A stretch of DNA of 64,000 nucleotides from Saccharopolyspora flava (GTDB lineage Bacteria; Actinomycetota; Actinomycetes; Mycobacteriales; Pseudonocardiaceae): NCBI RefSeq assembly GCF_900116135.1, contig NZ_FOZX01000003.1, positions 248,001 to 312,000 on the forward strand, read 5' to 3'. Below the pieces are notes generated by a model. That model was not told the DNA's origin. It did no database searches and was given only the letters and a program-made list of their open reading frames with translations. This document shows, one piece after another, positions 1 through 7,671 of this stretch. Position 1 is the first letter of the stretch. The number at the start of each line of letters is the position of its first letter. Both the position numbers and the translations under genes were made by a program.

Positions 1-345
1 ACCCCACGTGGTGAAGCCGGGTTGCTGCTGGTCGGGGCACACCTGGGCGTTGCCGCTGCGGCACCACTCGCAGCGTCCGCAGCCGCAGACGAACGGCACC
101 GTCACCCGGTCCCCGGCCTGGAAGCGCGTCACGCCCGACCCGACCTCGGTGATCACGCCGGCGAGTTCGTGGCCGGGCACGTGCGGGAGGGCGATGTCGT
201 CGTGGCCAGCCCAGGCGTGCCAGTCGCTGCGGCACAGCCCGGTCGCGTGCACCTGGACGACGACGCCGCCGTCGGGGGCGGTCGGCTCGGCGACCTCGCG
301 GACCTCCGGCTCGGCACCGATCGCATCGAAGACGACTGCTCGCAC
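1..345 (-). CDS. Zinc-dependent alcohol dehydrogenase, N-terminal part (cut by window edge)
   Basis: The first 115 residues of a medium-chain zinc alcohol dehydrogenase; the rest lies beyond the left edge. The N-terminus starts [10 protein letters not shown], typical of the family. Catalytic-zinc ligands appear as C38 (in TGLCRSDWH) and the H59-E60 pair (in VPGHE). The structural-zinc lobe has C89, C92, C95 and C103. The GTG start is chosen because it begins the conserved N-terminal strand and has a GGAAGGG-like ribosome site just upstream. It follows the nitrile hydratase alpha gene by about 70 bp on the same strand and may be co-transcribed. Substrate is unknown; the fold oxidises alcohols or reduces aldehydes with NAD(P). 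Nothing seen ties it to the polyketide. Confidence 0.85.
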   Translation of the reverse strand, partial: MRAVVFDAIGAEPEVREVAEPTAPDGGVVVQVHATGLCRSDWHAWAGHDDIALPHVPGHELAGVITEVGSGVTRFQAGDRVTVPFVCGCGRCEWCRSGNAQVCPDQQQPGFTTWG

Positions 346-415
346 TGCTCACCCTTCCCGGACACCGCTGACGTCGGCGACTGTAACCGCGGGCCGGTGG
401 CGTGCAGCGGGGCGG

Positions 416-1006
416 TCACACGGCGGCGGTGCCGATCAGGCCTTCGCGGGTGACGAGCTCGGCGAGTTCGGCCTCACCGCGACCGCCGGTGCCGTCGGGG
501 CGTCGCGGCAGCACCATGTACCGGGTCTCGGCGCTGGAGTCCCAGACGGTGATCGTCACGTCCTCGTCGAGGTGCAGGCCGAACTCGGCGAGGACGCCGC
601 GCGGATCGCGGACCACGCCCGAGCGGTAGGCCTCGTACTTGTACCAGCTCGGCGACGGGCCCAGCAGCGCCAGCGGGTAGCAGGAGCACAGCGTGCAGAC
701 GATGACGTTGTGAGCGGTCGGGGTGTTCTCGACGACCTTGAGCCGCTGCTCCTGCAGCCCGCCGCCCATCGACAGCCCGAGCTCGTGCAGCGCCGAGTTG
801 GCGTCGTCGAGCAGGCGGGCGCGGAAGCCGTCGTCGGTCCAGGCGCGCGCCACGACGCGGGCACCGTTGGTCGGCGAGGCGTTGTCCAGGAAGCTCGCGA
901 CGGCCGAGTCCAGTTCGGCGTCGCTGGTCAGGCCGGCTTCGATGAGCCGCTCCTCCAGCCTGCGCACCCGTGCCGCGACCGGCAGGCTCGCGTGATCACC
1001 GCTCAT
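416..1006 (-). CDS. Nitrile hydratase alpha subunit, cobalt-type
   Basis: A 196-residue protein of the nitrile hydratase / thiocyanate hydrolase alpha family, which hydrates nitriles to amides at a non-corrin cobalt or non-haem iron centre. The metal-claw motif CTLCSC is at residues 104-109. Threonine at its second position is the cobalt-type signature (iron enzymes usually have serine). It is followed by the conserved WYK...YRSG and PRGVLAEFGL segments. The start chosen is the ATG whose ATGA overlaps the stop of the beta-C gene, giving translational coupling; an upstream in-frame extension reads only through beta-C coding sequence. No activator/metallochaperone gene is visible next to it. 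Real substrate is unknown. Confidence 0.9.
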   Translation of the reverse strand: MSGDHASLPVAARVRRLEERLIEAGLTSDAELDSAVASFLDNASPTNGARVVARAWTDDGFRARLLDDANSALHELGLSMGGGLQEQRLKVVENTPTAHNVIVCTLCSCYPLALLGPSPSWYKYEAYRSGVVRDPRGVLAEFGLHLDEDVTITVWDSSAETRYMVLPRRPDGTGGRGEAELAELVTREGLIGTAAV

Positions 1007-1281
1007 GTCTCCTCCGTCAGGTAGGACTCCCACAGGTCGACCGTCACGTGGTGCGCCCCCTCGCCCCACAGGTCGCGGGCGGCGAACCGGACCGTGTAGA
1101 CCGGCTCGACCCGAGAGTCGGGGAACCGGCGGGCCCGGTCGTCGGGTAGCGGGTAAGCGCCCTGGCACTCGACGACCTCGCCGACCCGGCCCCGCACGTA
1201 CCTCGGGACGCGGGTGTGGTGCGGCGGGTCGGTCAGCGCGGCGCGGACCCGGCTGCCAGGGGCGAAGCGCGGCTCACTCAC
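1003..1281 (-). CDS. Nitrile hydratase beta subunit, C-terminal half as a separate protein
   Basis: A 92-residue protein matching the SH3-like C-terminal half of the nitrile hydratase beta subunit: an FAPGSRVR strand, then the TRVPRYVRGRVGEVVE region and a final VDLWESYL segment typical of the beta C-terminus. The GTG start overlaps the end of beta-N by 8 nt, and the stop overlaps the alpha ATG, so the three genes form a tightly coupled unit. In ordinary bacterial nitrile hydratases beta is one chain of about 220 residues. A split beta is known in thiocyanate hydrolase and in the toyocamycin nitrile hydratase (ToyJKL), so this is likely a genuine three-component enzyme rather than a broken gene. 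Confidence 0.85.
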   Translation of the reverse strand: MSEPRFAPGSRVRAALTDPPHHTRVPRYVRGRVGEVVECQGAYPLPDDRARRFPDSRVEPVYTVRFAARDLWGEGAHHVTVDLWESYLTEET

Positions 1282-1546
1282 GGTCGAGCAGACCCTTCTC
1301 CGCCAGCAGCGTCTCGATGCCGGCCAGCCAGCGCTCGTAGTACGAGGAACCGAGGTAGTCGGCGGGCGGCATCCGCTCGACCGCGTCGCGGAACTCGTCG
1401 AGGTTGTAGACCCCGCGAGCCAGCAGGACCCGCTGCAGCGCGAACACGCGCGCCTCCCAGTCCGCGTGGAAGACCGGTGCCTCGTCCACGTCGGGCTCGA
1501 CCGCGCCGAACCCCTGCTGCCCGCCGACGTCGTTGACTCTGCTCAC
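1274..1546 (-). CDS. Nitrile hydratase beta subunit, N-terminal half as a separate protein
   Basis: A 90-residue protein matching the helical N-terminal half of nitrile hydratase beta. It begins with the family's DVGGQQGFG segment, followed by PVFHADWEARVFAL, then YNLDEFRDAVERMPP and YYERWLAGIETLL. It is the first of three overlapping genes (beta-N, beta-C, alpha). The start is a GTG with only a weak G-rich ribosome site. The DAHP synthase stop lies 39 bp upstream on the same strand, so the two may share a transcript. There is no frameshift scar: beta-N and beta-C overlap in different frames and each has its own start and stop, which argues for a natural split. Confidence 0.85.
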   Translation of the reverse strand: MSRVNDVGGQQGFGAVEPDVDEAPVFHADWEARVFALQRVLLARGVYNLDEFRDAVERMPPADYLGSSYYERWLAGIETLLAEKGLLDRE

Positions 1547-1585
1547 GCCCCGACGCTATCCCCGCGAACCCGCCGACGCACCGGT

Positions 1586-2686
1586 TCAGCGGCGGCTCTC
1601 GCGGCGGCGGGTTCGGATTGCTGTGGTGAGGGTGGTGAGGAGGGTTTCCGTGGTGGGCCAGTCGAGGCAGGAGTCGGTGATGCTCTGGCCGTAGGTGAGG
1701 GCGTCGGCCCGGCCGAGGACGAGGTCCTGGCGGCCTTCGACGAGGAAGCTCTCCAGCATCAGGCCGACGAGGCCGGGTTCGCCGTCGGCGATCCGGTCGG
1801 CGAGCTCGGCGGCGACTTCGGCTTGGCGGTGGTGGTCCTTGCCGCTGTTGCCGTGGCTGCAGTCCACCAGGACGCGTTCGGGCAGGTTCGCCTTGCGCAG
1901 CCGGGCGAGGGTGTCGGCGACGGTGCCCGGGTCGTGGTTGGGGCCGGTGGTGCTGCCCCGGAGGATGACGTGGCCGTCGTCGTTGCCGGTGGTGGTGAGC
2001 AGGGCCGCCACGCCGTCGGGGGTGATGCCGGTGAACACGTGGCTCGCCGCGGCCGCGCGGGTGGCGTCGACGGCGACCTGGACGTCGCCGTCGGTGGAGT
2101 TCTTGATGCCGACCGGCATCGACAGCGCGCTGCACAGCTGGCGGTGCACCTGGCTGGCGGCGGTGCGGGCGCCGATGGATCCCCAGCTGACCGCGTCGGC
2201 GATGAACTGCGGCAGGATCGGGTCGAGGAACTCGCAGCCCACCGGCAGGCCCAGGGCGCCGATGTCCAGAAGCAGCTTGCGGGCGGTGCGCAGGCCCTCG
2301 TTGACGGCGAAGCTGCCGTCCAGGTCCGGGTCGTTGATCAGGCCCTTCCAGCCGAGCGTGGTGCGCGGCTTCTCGAAGTAGACGCGCATCACCACGTGCA
2401 CCTCGTCGCGGACCGCCTCGGCCGCGCGGGCGAGCTTGCGGGCGTAGTCCAGGGCGGCCTCGGGGTCGTGGACCGAGCAGGGGCCGACCACCACCAGCAC
2501 GCGGTCGTCGCGCCCGGCGAGGACGTCGGCGGTGGCGGCGCGGCCGTTGGCGACCGTCTTGGCCACGTCCGGGGGCATCGGGTGCTCCTGGCGCAGCAGC
2601 GCGGGCGAGATCAGCGGGTTGACGGCCGTGACCCGCCGATCGTCCAGGTCGGGGGTGATGTCCGCAGGGCCTGCGGTCAAAGTCAT
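1586..2686 (-). CDS. 3-deoxy-7-phosphoheptulonate (DAHP) synthase, class I (AroF/G/H type)
   Basis: A 366-residue class I DAHP synthase, which condenses phosphoenolpyruvate and erythrose 4-phosphate in the first step of the shikimate pathway. Visible motifs: VVVGPCSVHDP with the metal-ligand Cys at residue 70, MRVYFEKPRTT, the IGARTAASQVHR substrate loop, GIKNSTDG, and the C-terminal DCSHGNSGK. The ATG start has AAGGA nine bases upstream. Placed divergently from an operon containing a chorismatase, it most likely raises chorismate supply for the polyketide starter unit; that role is inferred, since a housekeeping role is also possible. No aromatic-rich leader peptide was recognised upstream. 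Confidence 0.92.
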   Translation of the reverse strand: MTLTAGPADITPDLDDRRVTAVNPLISPALLRQEHPMPPDVAKTVANGRAATADVLAGRDDRVLVVVGPCSVHDPEAALDYARKLARAAEAVRDEVHVVMRVYFEKPRTTLGWKGLINDPDLDGSFAVNEGLRTARKLLLDIGALGLPVGCEFLDPILPQFIADAVSWGSIGARTAASQVHRQLCSALSMPVGIKNSTDGDVQVAVDATRAAAASHVFTGITPDGVAALLTTTGNDDGHVILRGSTTGPNHDPGTVADTLARLRKANLPERVLVDCSHGNSGKDHHRQAEVAAELADRIADGEPGLVGLMLESFLVEGRQDLVLGRADALTYGQSITDSCLDWPTTETLLTTLTTAIRTRRRESRR

Positions 2687-2839
2687 GGCGGGAAGTCCTT
2701 TCGGTGACCGGCCCGCCGCAGCGTCCTCGGACCGGTTTCGTCGATCCGGCGCGAGGTGGGACGTCAGCGTGCGGCGAGTGAAGCTCCGCAGGCGGGTTCG
2801 TCTCGGGTTGACCGGCCGAACCACGACGACAGCCGCGTT

Positions 2840-2861
2840 GCTACCGCTCCAGGACGGTAGC
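2840..2861. repeat. Perfect 7-bp inverted repeat upstream of DAHP synthase
   Basis: GCTACCG and CGGTAGC face each other across 8 nt, about 155 bp upstream of the DAHP synthase start. Size and symmetry suit a dimeric repressor operator (TetR/MarR-like), but there is no regulator gene in the window to pair it with. A small RNA hairpin is equally possible. Confidence 0.4.
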
Positions 2862-3125
2862 ACCCCGCCGCAACCGGCCCGTTCGCGTCGACGACAAGCC
2901 TTGCGCCTCTTGCGTTGTCGTTCTCGCCACCCCGAAATGGGAATCCACAGAGGACTCCTGAGCCCCGTACTCGCAGCGCACGGGCGTGGCGGCGGACTCG
3001 GGCACGCGCGGCCCGCTGCCCGCGATCCGGGCGTTCACACCAGCGCGGTGTTGATCTCCGGCGAGAATCCGGCATTTCCCTAGTTGTTGCGGACATAGGC
3101 TGCTGGCGTGCTTCGCGCCAGTTCA

Positions 3126-3153
3126 CGCACGGGCGATGCGCAACGCCCGTGCG
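3126..3153. repeat. Perfect 10-bp inverted repeat upstream of the carboxylase operon
   Basis: CGCACGGGCG and CGCCCGTGCG are separated by 8 nt, about 95 bp before the carboxylase start. It could be an operator or a stem-loop in the 5' leader. A terminator role is unlikely because nothing on the plus strand ends just upstream. Confidence 0.45.
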
Positions 3154-3248
3154 CCCGTGGAGCCATCGACCATTGTGGACAGGTTCCGACCGGCTCTCCG
3201 GTGTCCGGGCGTCGCCTTCCGCACGCGGGTACTCGGGAGGCTTGACCG

Positions 3249-6200
3249 ATGTTCAGCCGTGTCGCCATCGTCAACCGTGGAGAGGCCGCGATGCGGCTCA
3301 TCCACGCCGTCCGGGACCTCTCCGCTGAGCTCGGCAGACGAGTCGAGACCGTCGCGCTGCACACCGACGCCGACCGCGAAGCGACCTTCGTCCGCGAAGC
3401 CGACCTGGCGATCCCGCTCGGCCCCGCCTCGGCCCGCCCCTACCTCGACCACGCCGTCCTGGAGCGCGCGCTGGTCGACTCCGGTGCCGACGCGGCGTGG
3501 GTCGGCTGGGGCTTCGTCGCCGAGGACCCGGCCTTCGCCGAGCTCTGCGACAAGCTGGGCATCACCTTCGTCGGCCCCGACGCGGAGGCGATGCGCAGGC
3601 TGGGCGACAAGATCGGCGCCAAGCTCCTCGCCGAGGAGGTCGGCGTGCCGGTGGCGCCGTGGAGCCGCGGCGAGGTCGCCACGCTGGAGGAGGCGCTGCG
3701 GGTCGGCGAGGACATCGGGTATCCGCTGATGCTCAAGGCCACCGCGGGTGGTGGCGGGCGCGGCATCCGCAAGGTGGACTCGGCCGAGGAGCTCTCGGAG
3801 TGCTACGAGCGGACGCGGCTGGAGGCCGAGCGGGCTTTCGGTTCCGGCGCGGTGTTCCTGGAGCGCCTGGTCACCGGCGCGCGGCACGTCGAGGTGCAGG
3901 TCATCGCCGACGGTCAGGGCACCGCCTGGGCGCTGGGTGTCCGGGACTGCTCGGTGCAGCGCCGCAACCAGAAGATCATCGAGGAATCGGCCTCCCCGGT
4001 GCTGGAACCGGATCAGGTCGCCGAGCTCAAGGCCTCCGCCGAACGGCTCGCCGTCGCCGTCGACTACCGAGGCGCTTGCACGGTCGAGTTCCTGTACCAC
4101 CCGGGTGAGCGGCTGTTCGCGTTCCTCGAGGTCAACACCCGGTTGCAGGTCGAGCACCCGATCACCGAGGCCACCACCGGCACCGACCTGGTGCGGTTGC
4201 AGCTGCACGTGGCCGGCGGCGGTGCGCTGGACGGTTCCCGGCCCGTCGAGTCCGGCCACGCCGTGGAGGCGCGGCTCAACGCCGAGGACCCGGACCGCGA
4301 CTTCGCGCCCGCGCCCGGCCGCATCACCCGGCTCGTGCTGCCCGCGGGTCCGGGCGTCCGGGTCGACACCGGGGTCAGCGAGGGCGACACCATCCCGCCC
4401 GACTTCGACTCCATGATCGCCAAGATCATCGCCGTCGGCGCCGACCGCGACCAGGCGCTGGCGCGGTTGCGTCGCGCGATGGCCGACACGACGGTGGTCA
4501 TCGAGGGCGGTGCCACCAACAAGAGCTTCGTGCTCGACCTGCTCGACCGCCCCGAGGTCATCGACGGCACCGCCGACACCGGCTGGATCGACCGGGTCCG
4601 CGCCGAAGGCGACCTGGTCACCGACCGGCATTCGGCGATCGCGCTGGCCGCCGCAGGCATCGACGCCTACCAGGACGCCGAGGACGCCTCCCGCGAGCAG
4701 CTGCTGGCGACGGCGCGCGGCGGATATCCGCAGGTCCGGCACGACGCCGGGGCGCCGCTGGCGCTGAAGCTGCGCGGCGTGAGCTACCGGGTGAGCGTGG
4801 CGCGGACCGGGGCGCAGCGGTTCCGCGTGGACATCAGCGGCGGCGGTGAAACCCGGACCGCCGACGTCGAGATCGAGCGGTTCGACGTCCACAGCGGTCG
4901 GATCTCGGTCAACGGGCGCGGTTTCCGGTTCGTCGCGGCCACCCACGGCCCCGCCCACCTCGTCGAGATCGACGGCGTGGCGCACCGGATCAGCCGCGAC
5001 GAGGGCGGTGTGGTGCGCTCCCCCGCCCCGGCCCTGGTGGTGGCCACTCCCCTGGCCGTCGGCGACGAGGTCGAGTCCGGGGATCCCGTGCTGGTGCTGG
5101 AGAGCATGAAGATGGAGACGGTGCTGCGCGCGCCGTTCCGCGCCCGCGTGCGCGAATGCCCCGCCGCGGTGGGAAACCAGGTCGAAACCGGTGCTCCGCT
5201 GCTGCGGCTGGAACCGCTGACCGACGACGCCGAGACCTCCGAGACCTCCGCCGAACCGGTGGAGATCGACCTCCCCGAGCGCCCGAAGGCCGACTCCGCC
5301 GTCGTGCGGGTCGAGCGCGGACTGCGGGAGCTGCGGGACCTGCTGCTCGGGTTCGACCCCACCGACCGCCGCGCGCTGCTCACCGACTACCTGACCGCCC
5401 GCGCGGAACTCGGCGCGCGCCCCTGCGCGGGAGAGCTGGACCTGCTGGCGGTGTTCGCCGACCTCGCCGAACTCGCCCGCGACAAGCCCCGCGACGAGTC
5501 CGACCCCGCCGGTGCGCACAGCCCGCGCGAGCACTTCCACCGCTACCTGCAGAGCCTCGACCTCGACCGATCCGGGGTCAGCGTCGGCTTCCAGGCGGTG
5601 CTGAGCACCGTGCTCGCCCACCACGGCGTCACCGACCTGGAGCGCGGGCCGGAGCTGGAGACCGCGGTCCTGCGGACCTTCCTGGCGTTGCAGCGACTGT
5701 CGGACGACGTCGTGGTGGCCACCGAGCTGCTGACCCGGTTCCTGGGCGCCCCGCCGCCGGACGAGTCGCTGCGGGAACGCTGCGAACTGCTGCTGGAACG
5801 CCTCGTCGAGGCGACGCGCACGCGATTCCCCGAGGTCGCGAGCCTGGCCCGCGACGTGCTGCGGCAGTGGTTCTCCCGGGAGCTGCCGCGCATCACCCGC
5901 GACCCCATCTCCGGCGAGCGGGAGGACGCGGGCGAGCCGGAGCAGCCCCTCGACGACTACCGGAAGAAGGTGCTGCGGGCCGCGCGGCGCGGCACGGTCT
6001 ACCCCTACGAGCTGATCGGCCTGCTCACCGGCCCGGACGGGACGTTCGTCGAGCACGACCTGCGCGATGGCGCGCTGGAACCGGTCGAGCGCCCCAGGGG
6101 CGGCAACGACGCGGGACTCGTCACCGGCGTGGTCACCACGCCGACGGCGCTGCACCCCGAGGGCGTGAAACGCGTTGTGCTGCTGGGTGATCCGACCCGA

Positions 6201-7646
6201 TCGCTGGGCGCGCTCGCCGAACCCGAGTGCGCGCGGGTGGTCGCCGCGATCGACCTCGCCGAGCAGATGGGCGTCCCCCTGGAGTGGTTCGCGCTGTCGG
6301 CCGGCGCCCGGATCTCGATGACCTCGGGCACCGAGACGATGGACTGGATCTCGGTGGTGCTCAAGCGGATCATCACCTTCACCCAGGGCGGCGGTGAGAT
6401 CAACGTCGTGGTGGCCGGGATCAACGTGGGCGCCCAGCCGTACTGGAACGCCGAGGCCACGATGTTGATGCACACCAAGGGGATCCTGGTGATGACGCCG
6501 GATTCGGCGATGGTGCTCACCGGCAAGCAGTCCCTGGACTTCTCCGGTGGCGTCTCGGCCGAGGACAACTTCGGCATCGGCGGCTACGACCGCGTCATGG
6601 GACCCAACGGGCAAGCCCAGTACTGGGCACCGCACCTCGCCGGGGCCCGGGACGTCCTCATGGCCCACTACGAGCACACCTACATCGCCCCCGGCGAGAC
6701 CGCACCGCGCTCGGCGGGCACCACCGACCCGGCCGACCGGGACATCTGCGACTTCCCGCACGAGATCGACGGCAGCGACTTCACCCGCGTCGGCCAGATC
6801 TTCTCGCCCGAGCACAACCCGGACCGCAAGAAGCCCTTCGACATCCGCACCGTCATGCGCGCCGTCTCCGACCAGGACCACCAGGTCTTGGAGCGCTGGG
6901 CGGGCATGGCCGACGCCGACACCGCCGTCGTCCAGGACGCCCACGTCGGCGGTCACCCGGTGTGCCTGCTCGGCATCGAATCCCGCTCGGTGCCGCGCCA
7001 GGGCTTCCTGCCCACCGACGGGCCCGACGCCTACACCGCGGGCACCCTGTTCCCGCTGTCGTCGAAGAAGACCGCCCGAGCCATCAACGCGGCCAGCGGC
7101 AACCGGCCGCTGGTGGTGCTGGCGAACCTCTCCGGCTTCGACGGCTCCCCGGAATCGATGCGCAAGCTGCAGCTGGAGTACGGCGCCGAGATCGGCCGCG
7201 CCATCGTCAACTTCGACGGCCCGATCGTGTTCTGCGTGATCTCCCGCTACCACGGCGGCGCCTTCGTGGTGTTCTCCAAGGCGTTGAACCCGAACATGAC
7301 CGTCCTGGCCGTCGAAGGCTCCTACGCCTCGGTCATCGGCGGCGCCCCCGCGGCGGCCGTGGTCTTCGCCCGCGACGTGCGCGACCGCACCACCGCCGAC
7401 CCCCGCGTCGCCAAGCTGCAGGACCAGCTCGCGGCCGCCGACGACGCCGAACGGGACGCGCTCACCGCGCAGCTCGACGACGTCCGCTCCGCGGTGCGGG
7501 CGGAGAAGCTCGGCGAGGTCGCCGCCGAGTTCGACCGGATCCACAGCATCGAGCGCGCCGTCGAGATGGGCTCGGTGGACGCGATCATCAGCCCCGCCGA
7601 GCTGCGCTCGCGCATCATCGCGGCCGTCGAGCGCGGCGCGAACTGA
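3249..7646 (+). CDS. Single-chain biotin-dependent acyl-CoA carboxylase (BC-BCCP-CT)
   Basis: A 1465-residue protein carrying all three acyl-CoA carboxylase activities on one chain. Biotin carboxylase spans about residues 1-445, with the ATP loop KATAGGGGRGIRK near 163 and the EVNTRLQVEHP active-site segment near 294. A biotin carrier domain lies about 595-650 with biotinyl-lysine K621 in ESMKME. A linker follows, then a carboxyltransferase from about 915 to the end with VVAGINVGAQPYWN and GKQSLDFSGGVSAEDNFG. This order resembles eukaryotic acetyl-CoA carboxylase, whereas actinomycetes normally use separate alpha and beta subunits. First gene of the plus-strand operon, it probably makes malonyl-CoA or a substituted malonyl-CoA for the neighbouring PKS; the acyl substrate cannot be read from sequence. 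Confidence 0.9.
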   Translation: MFSRVAIVNRGEAAMRLIHAVRDLSAELGRRVETVALHTDADREATFVREADLAIPLGPASARPYLDHAVLERALVDSGADAAWVGWGFVAEDPAFAELCDKLGITFVGPDAEAMRRLGDKIGAKLLAEEVGVPVAPWSRGEVATLEEALRVGEDIGYPLMLKATAGGGGRGIRKVDSAEELSECYERTRLEAERAFGSGAVFLERLVTGARHVEVQVIADGQGTAWALGVRDCSVQRRNQKIIEESASPVLEPDQVAELKASAERLAVAVDYRGACTVEFLYHPGERLFAFLEVNTRLQVEHPITEATTGTDLVRLQLHVAGGGALDGSRPVESGHAVEARLNAEDPDRDFAPAPGRITRLVLPAGPGVRVDTGVSEGDTIPPDFDSMIAKIIAVGADRDQALARLRRAMADTTVVIEGGATNKSFVLDLLDRPEVIDGTADTGWIDRVRAEGDLVTDRHSAIALAAAGIDAYQDAEDASREQLLATARGGYPQVRHDAGAPLALKLRGVSYRVSVARTGAQRFRVDISGGGETRTADVEIERFDVHSGRISVNGRGFRFVAATHGPAHLVEIDGVAHRISRDEGGVVRSPAPALVVATPLAVGDEVESGDPVLVLESMKMETVLRAPFRARVRECPAAVGNQVETGAPLLRLEPLTDDAETSETSAEPVEIDLPERPKADSAVVRVERGLRELRDLLLGFDPTDRRALLTDYLTARAELGARPCAGELDLLAVFADLAELARDKPRDESDPAGAHSPREHFHRYLQSLDLDRSGVSVGFQAVLSTVLAHHGVTDLERGPELETAVLRTFLALQRLSDDVVVATELLTRFLGAPPPDESLRERCELLLERLVEATRTRFPEVASLARDVLRQWFSRELPRITRDPISGEREDAGEPEQPLDDYRKKVLRAARRGTVYPYELIGLLTGPDGTFVEHDLRDGALEPVERPRGGNDAGLVTGVVTTPTALHPEGVKRVVLLGDPTRSLGALAEPECARVVAAIDLAEQMGVPLEWFALSAGARISMTSGTETMDWISVVLKRIITFTQGGGEINVVVAGINVGAQPYWNAEATMLMHTKGILVMTPDSAMVLTGKQSLDFSGGVSAEDNFGIGGYDRVMGPNGQAQYWAPHLAGARDVLMAHYEHTYIAPGETAPRSAGTTDPADRDICDFPHEIDGSDFTRVGQIFSPEHNPDRKKPFDIRTVMRAVSDQDHQVLERWAGMADADTAVVQDAHVGGHPVCLLGIESRSVPRQGFLPTDGPDAYTAGTLFPLSSKKTARAINAASGNRPLVVLANLSGFDGSPESMRKLQLEYGAEIGRAIVNFDGPIVFCVISRYHGGAFVVFSKALNPNMTVLAVEGSYASVIGGAPAAAVVFARDVRDRTTADPRVAKLQDQLAAADDAERDALTAQLDDVRSAVRAEKLGEVAAEFDRIHSIERAVEMGSVDAIISPAELRSRIIAAVERGAN

Positions 7647-7671
7647 CCTCGACACTGGAGCGACTTCACCC

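Larger units (their letters stand above)
2687..3248 (+). promoter_or_regulatory. Divergent intergenic region between DAHP synthase and carboxylase operon
   Basis: 562 bp with no convincing gene, lying between genes transcribed in opposite directions, so it must hold promoters for both. It contains two perfect inverted repeats, annotated separately. No clear -35/-10 pair could be assigned by eye. A ribosome site GGGAGG precedes the carboxylase ATG by about eight bases, and AAGGA precedes the DAHP synthase ATG. Confidence 0.6.

Noticed and set aside
1007-1168. Longer N-terminus for the nitrile hydratase alpha subunit
   Set aside because: The extension overlaps beta-C coding sequence in another frame and has no family similarity; the ATGA-overlap start fits.
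1003-1546. Frameshifted single beta subunit pseudogene
   Set aside because: Each half has its own start, stop and family-typical ends, and split beta subunits are known in related enzymes.
1547-1700. C-rich to G-rich change at the 3' end of the DAHP synthase gene resembling the PKS skew flips
   Set aside because: No repeat element is present, and the change coincides with a gene end and an Arg/Thr/Leu-rich C-terminus, so codon content explains it.
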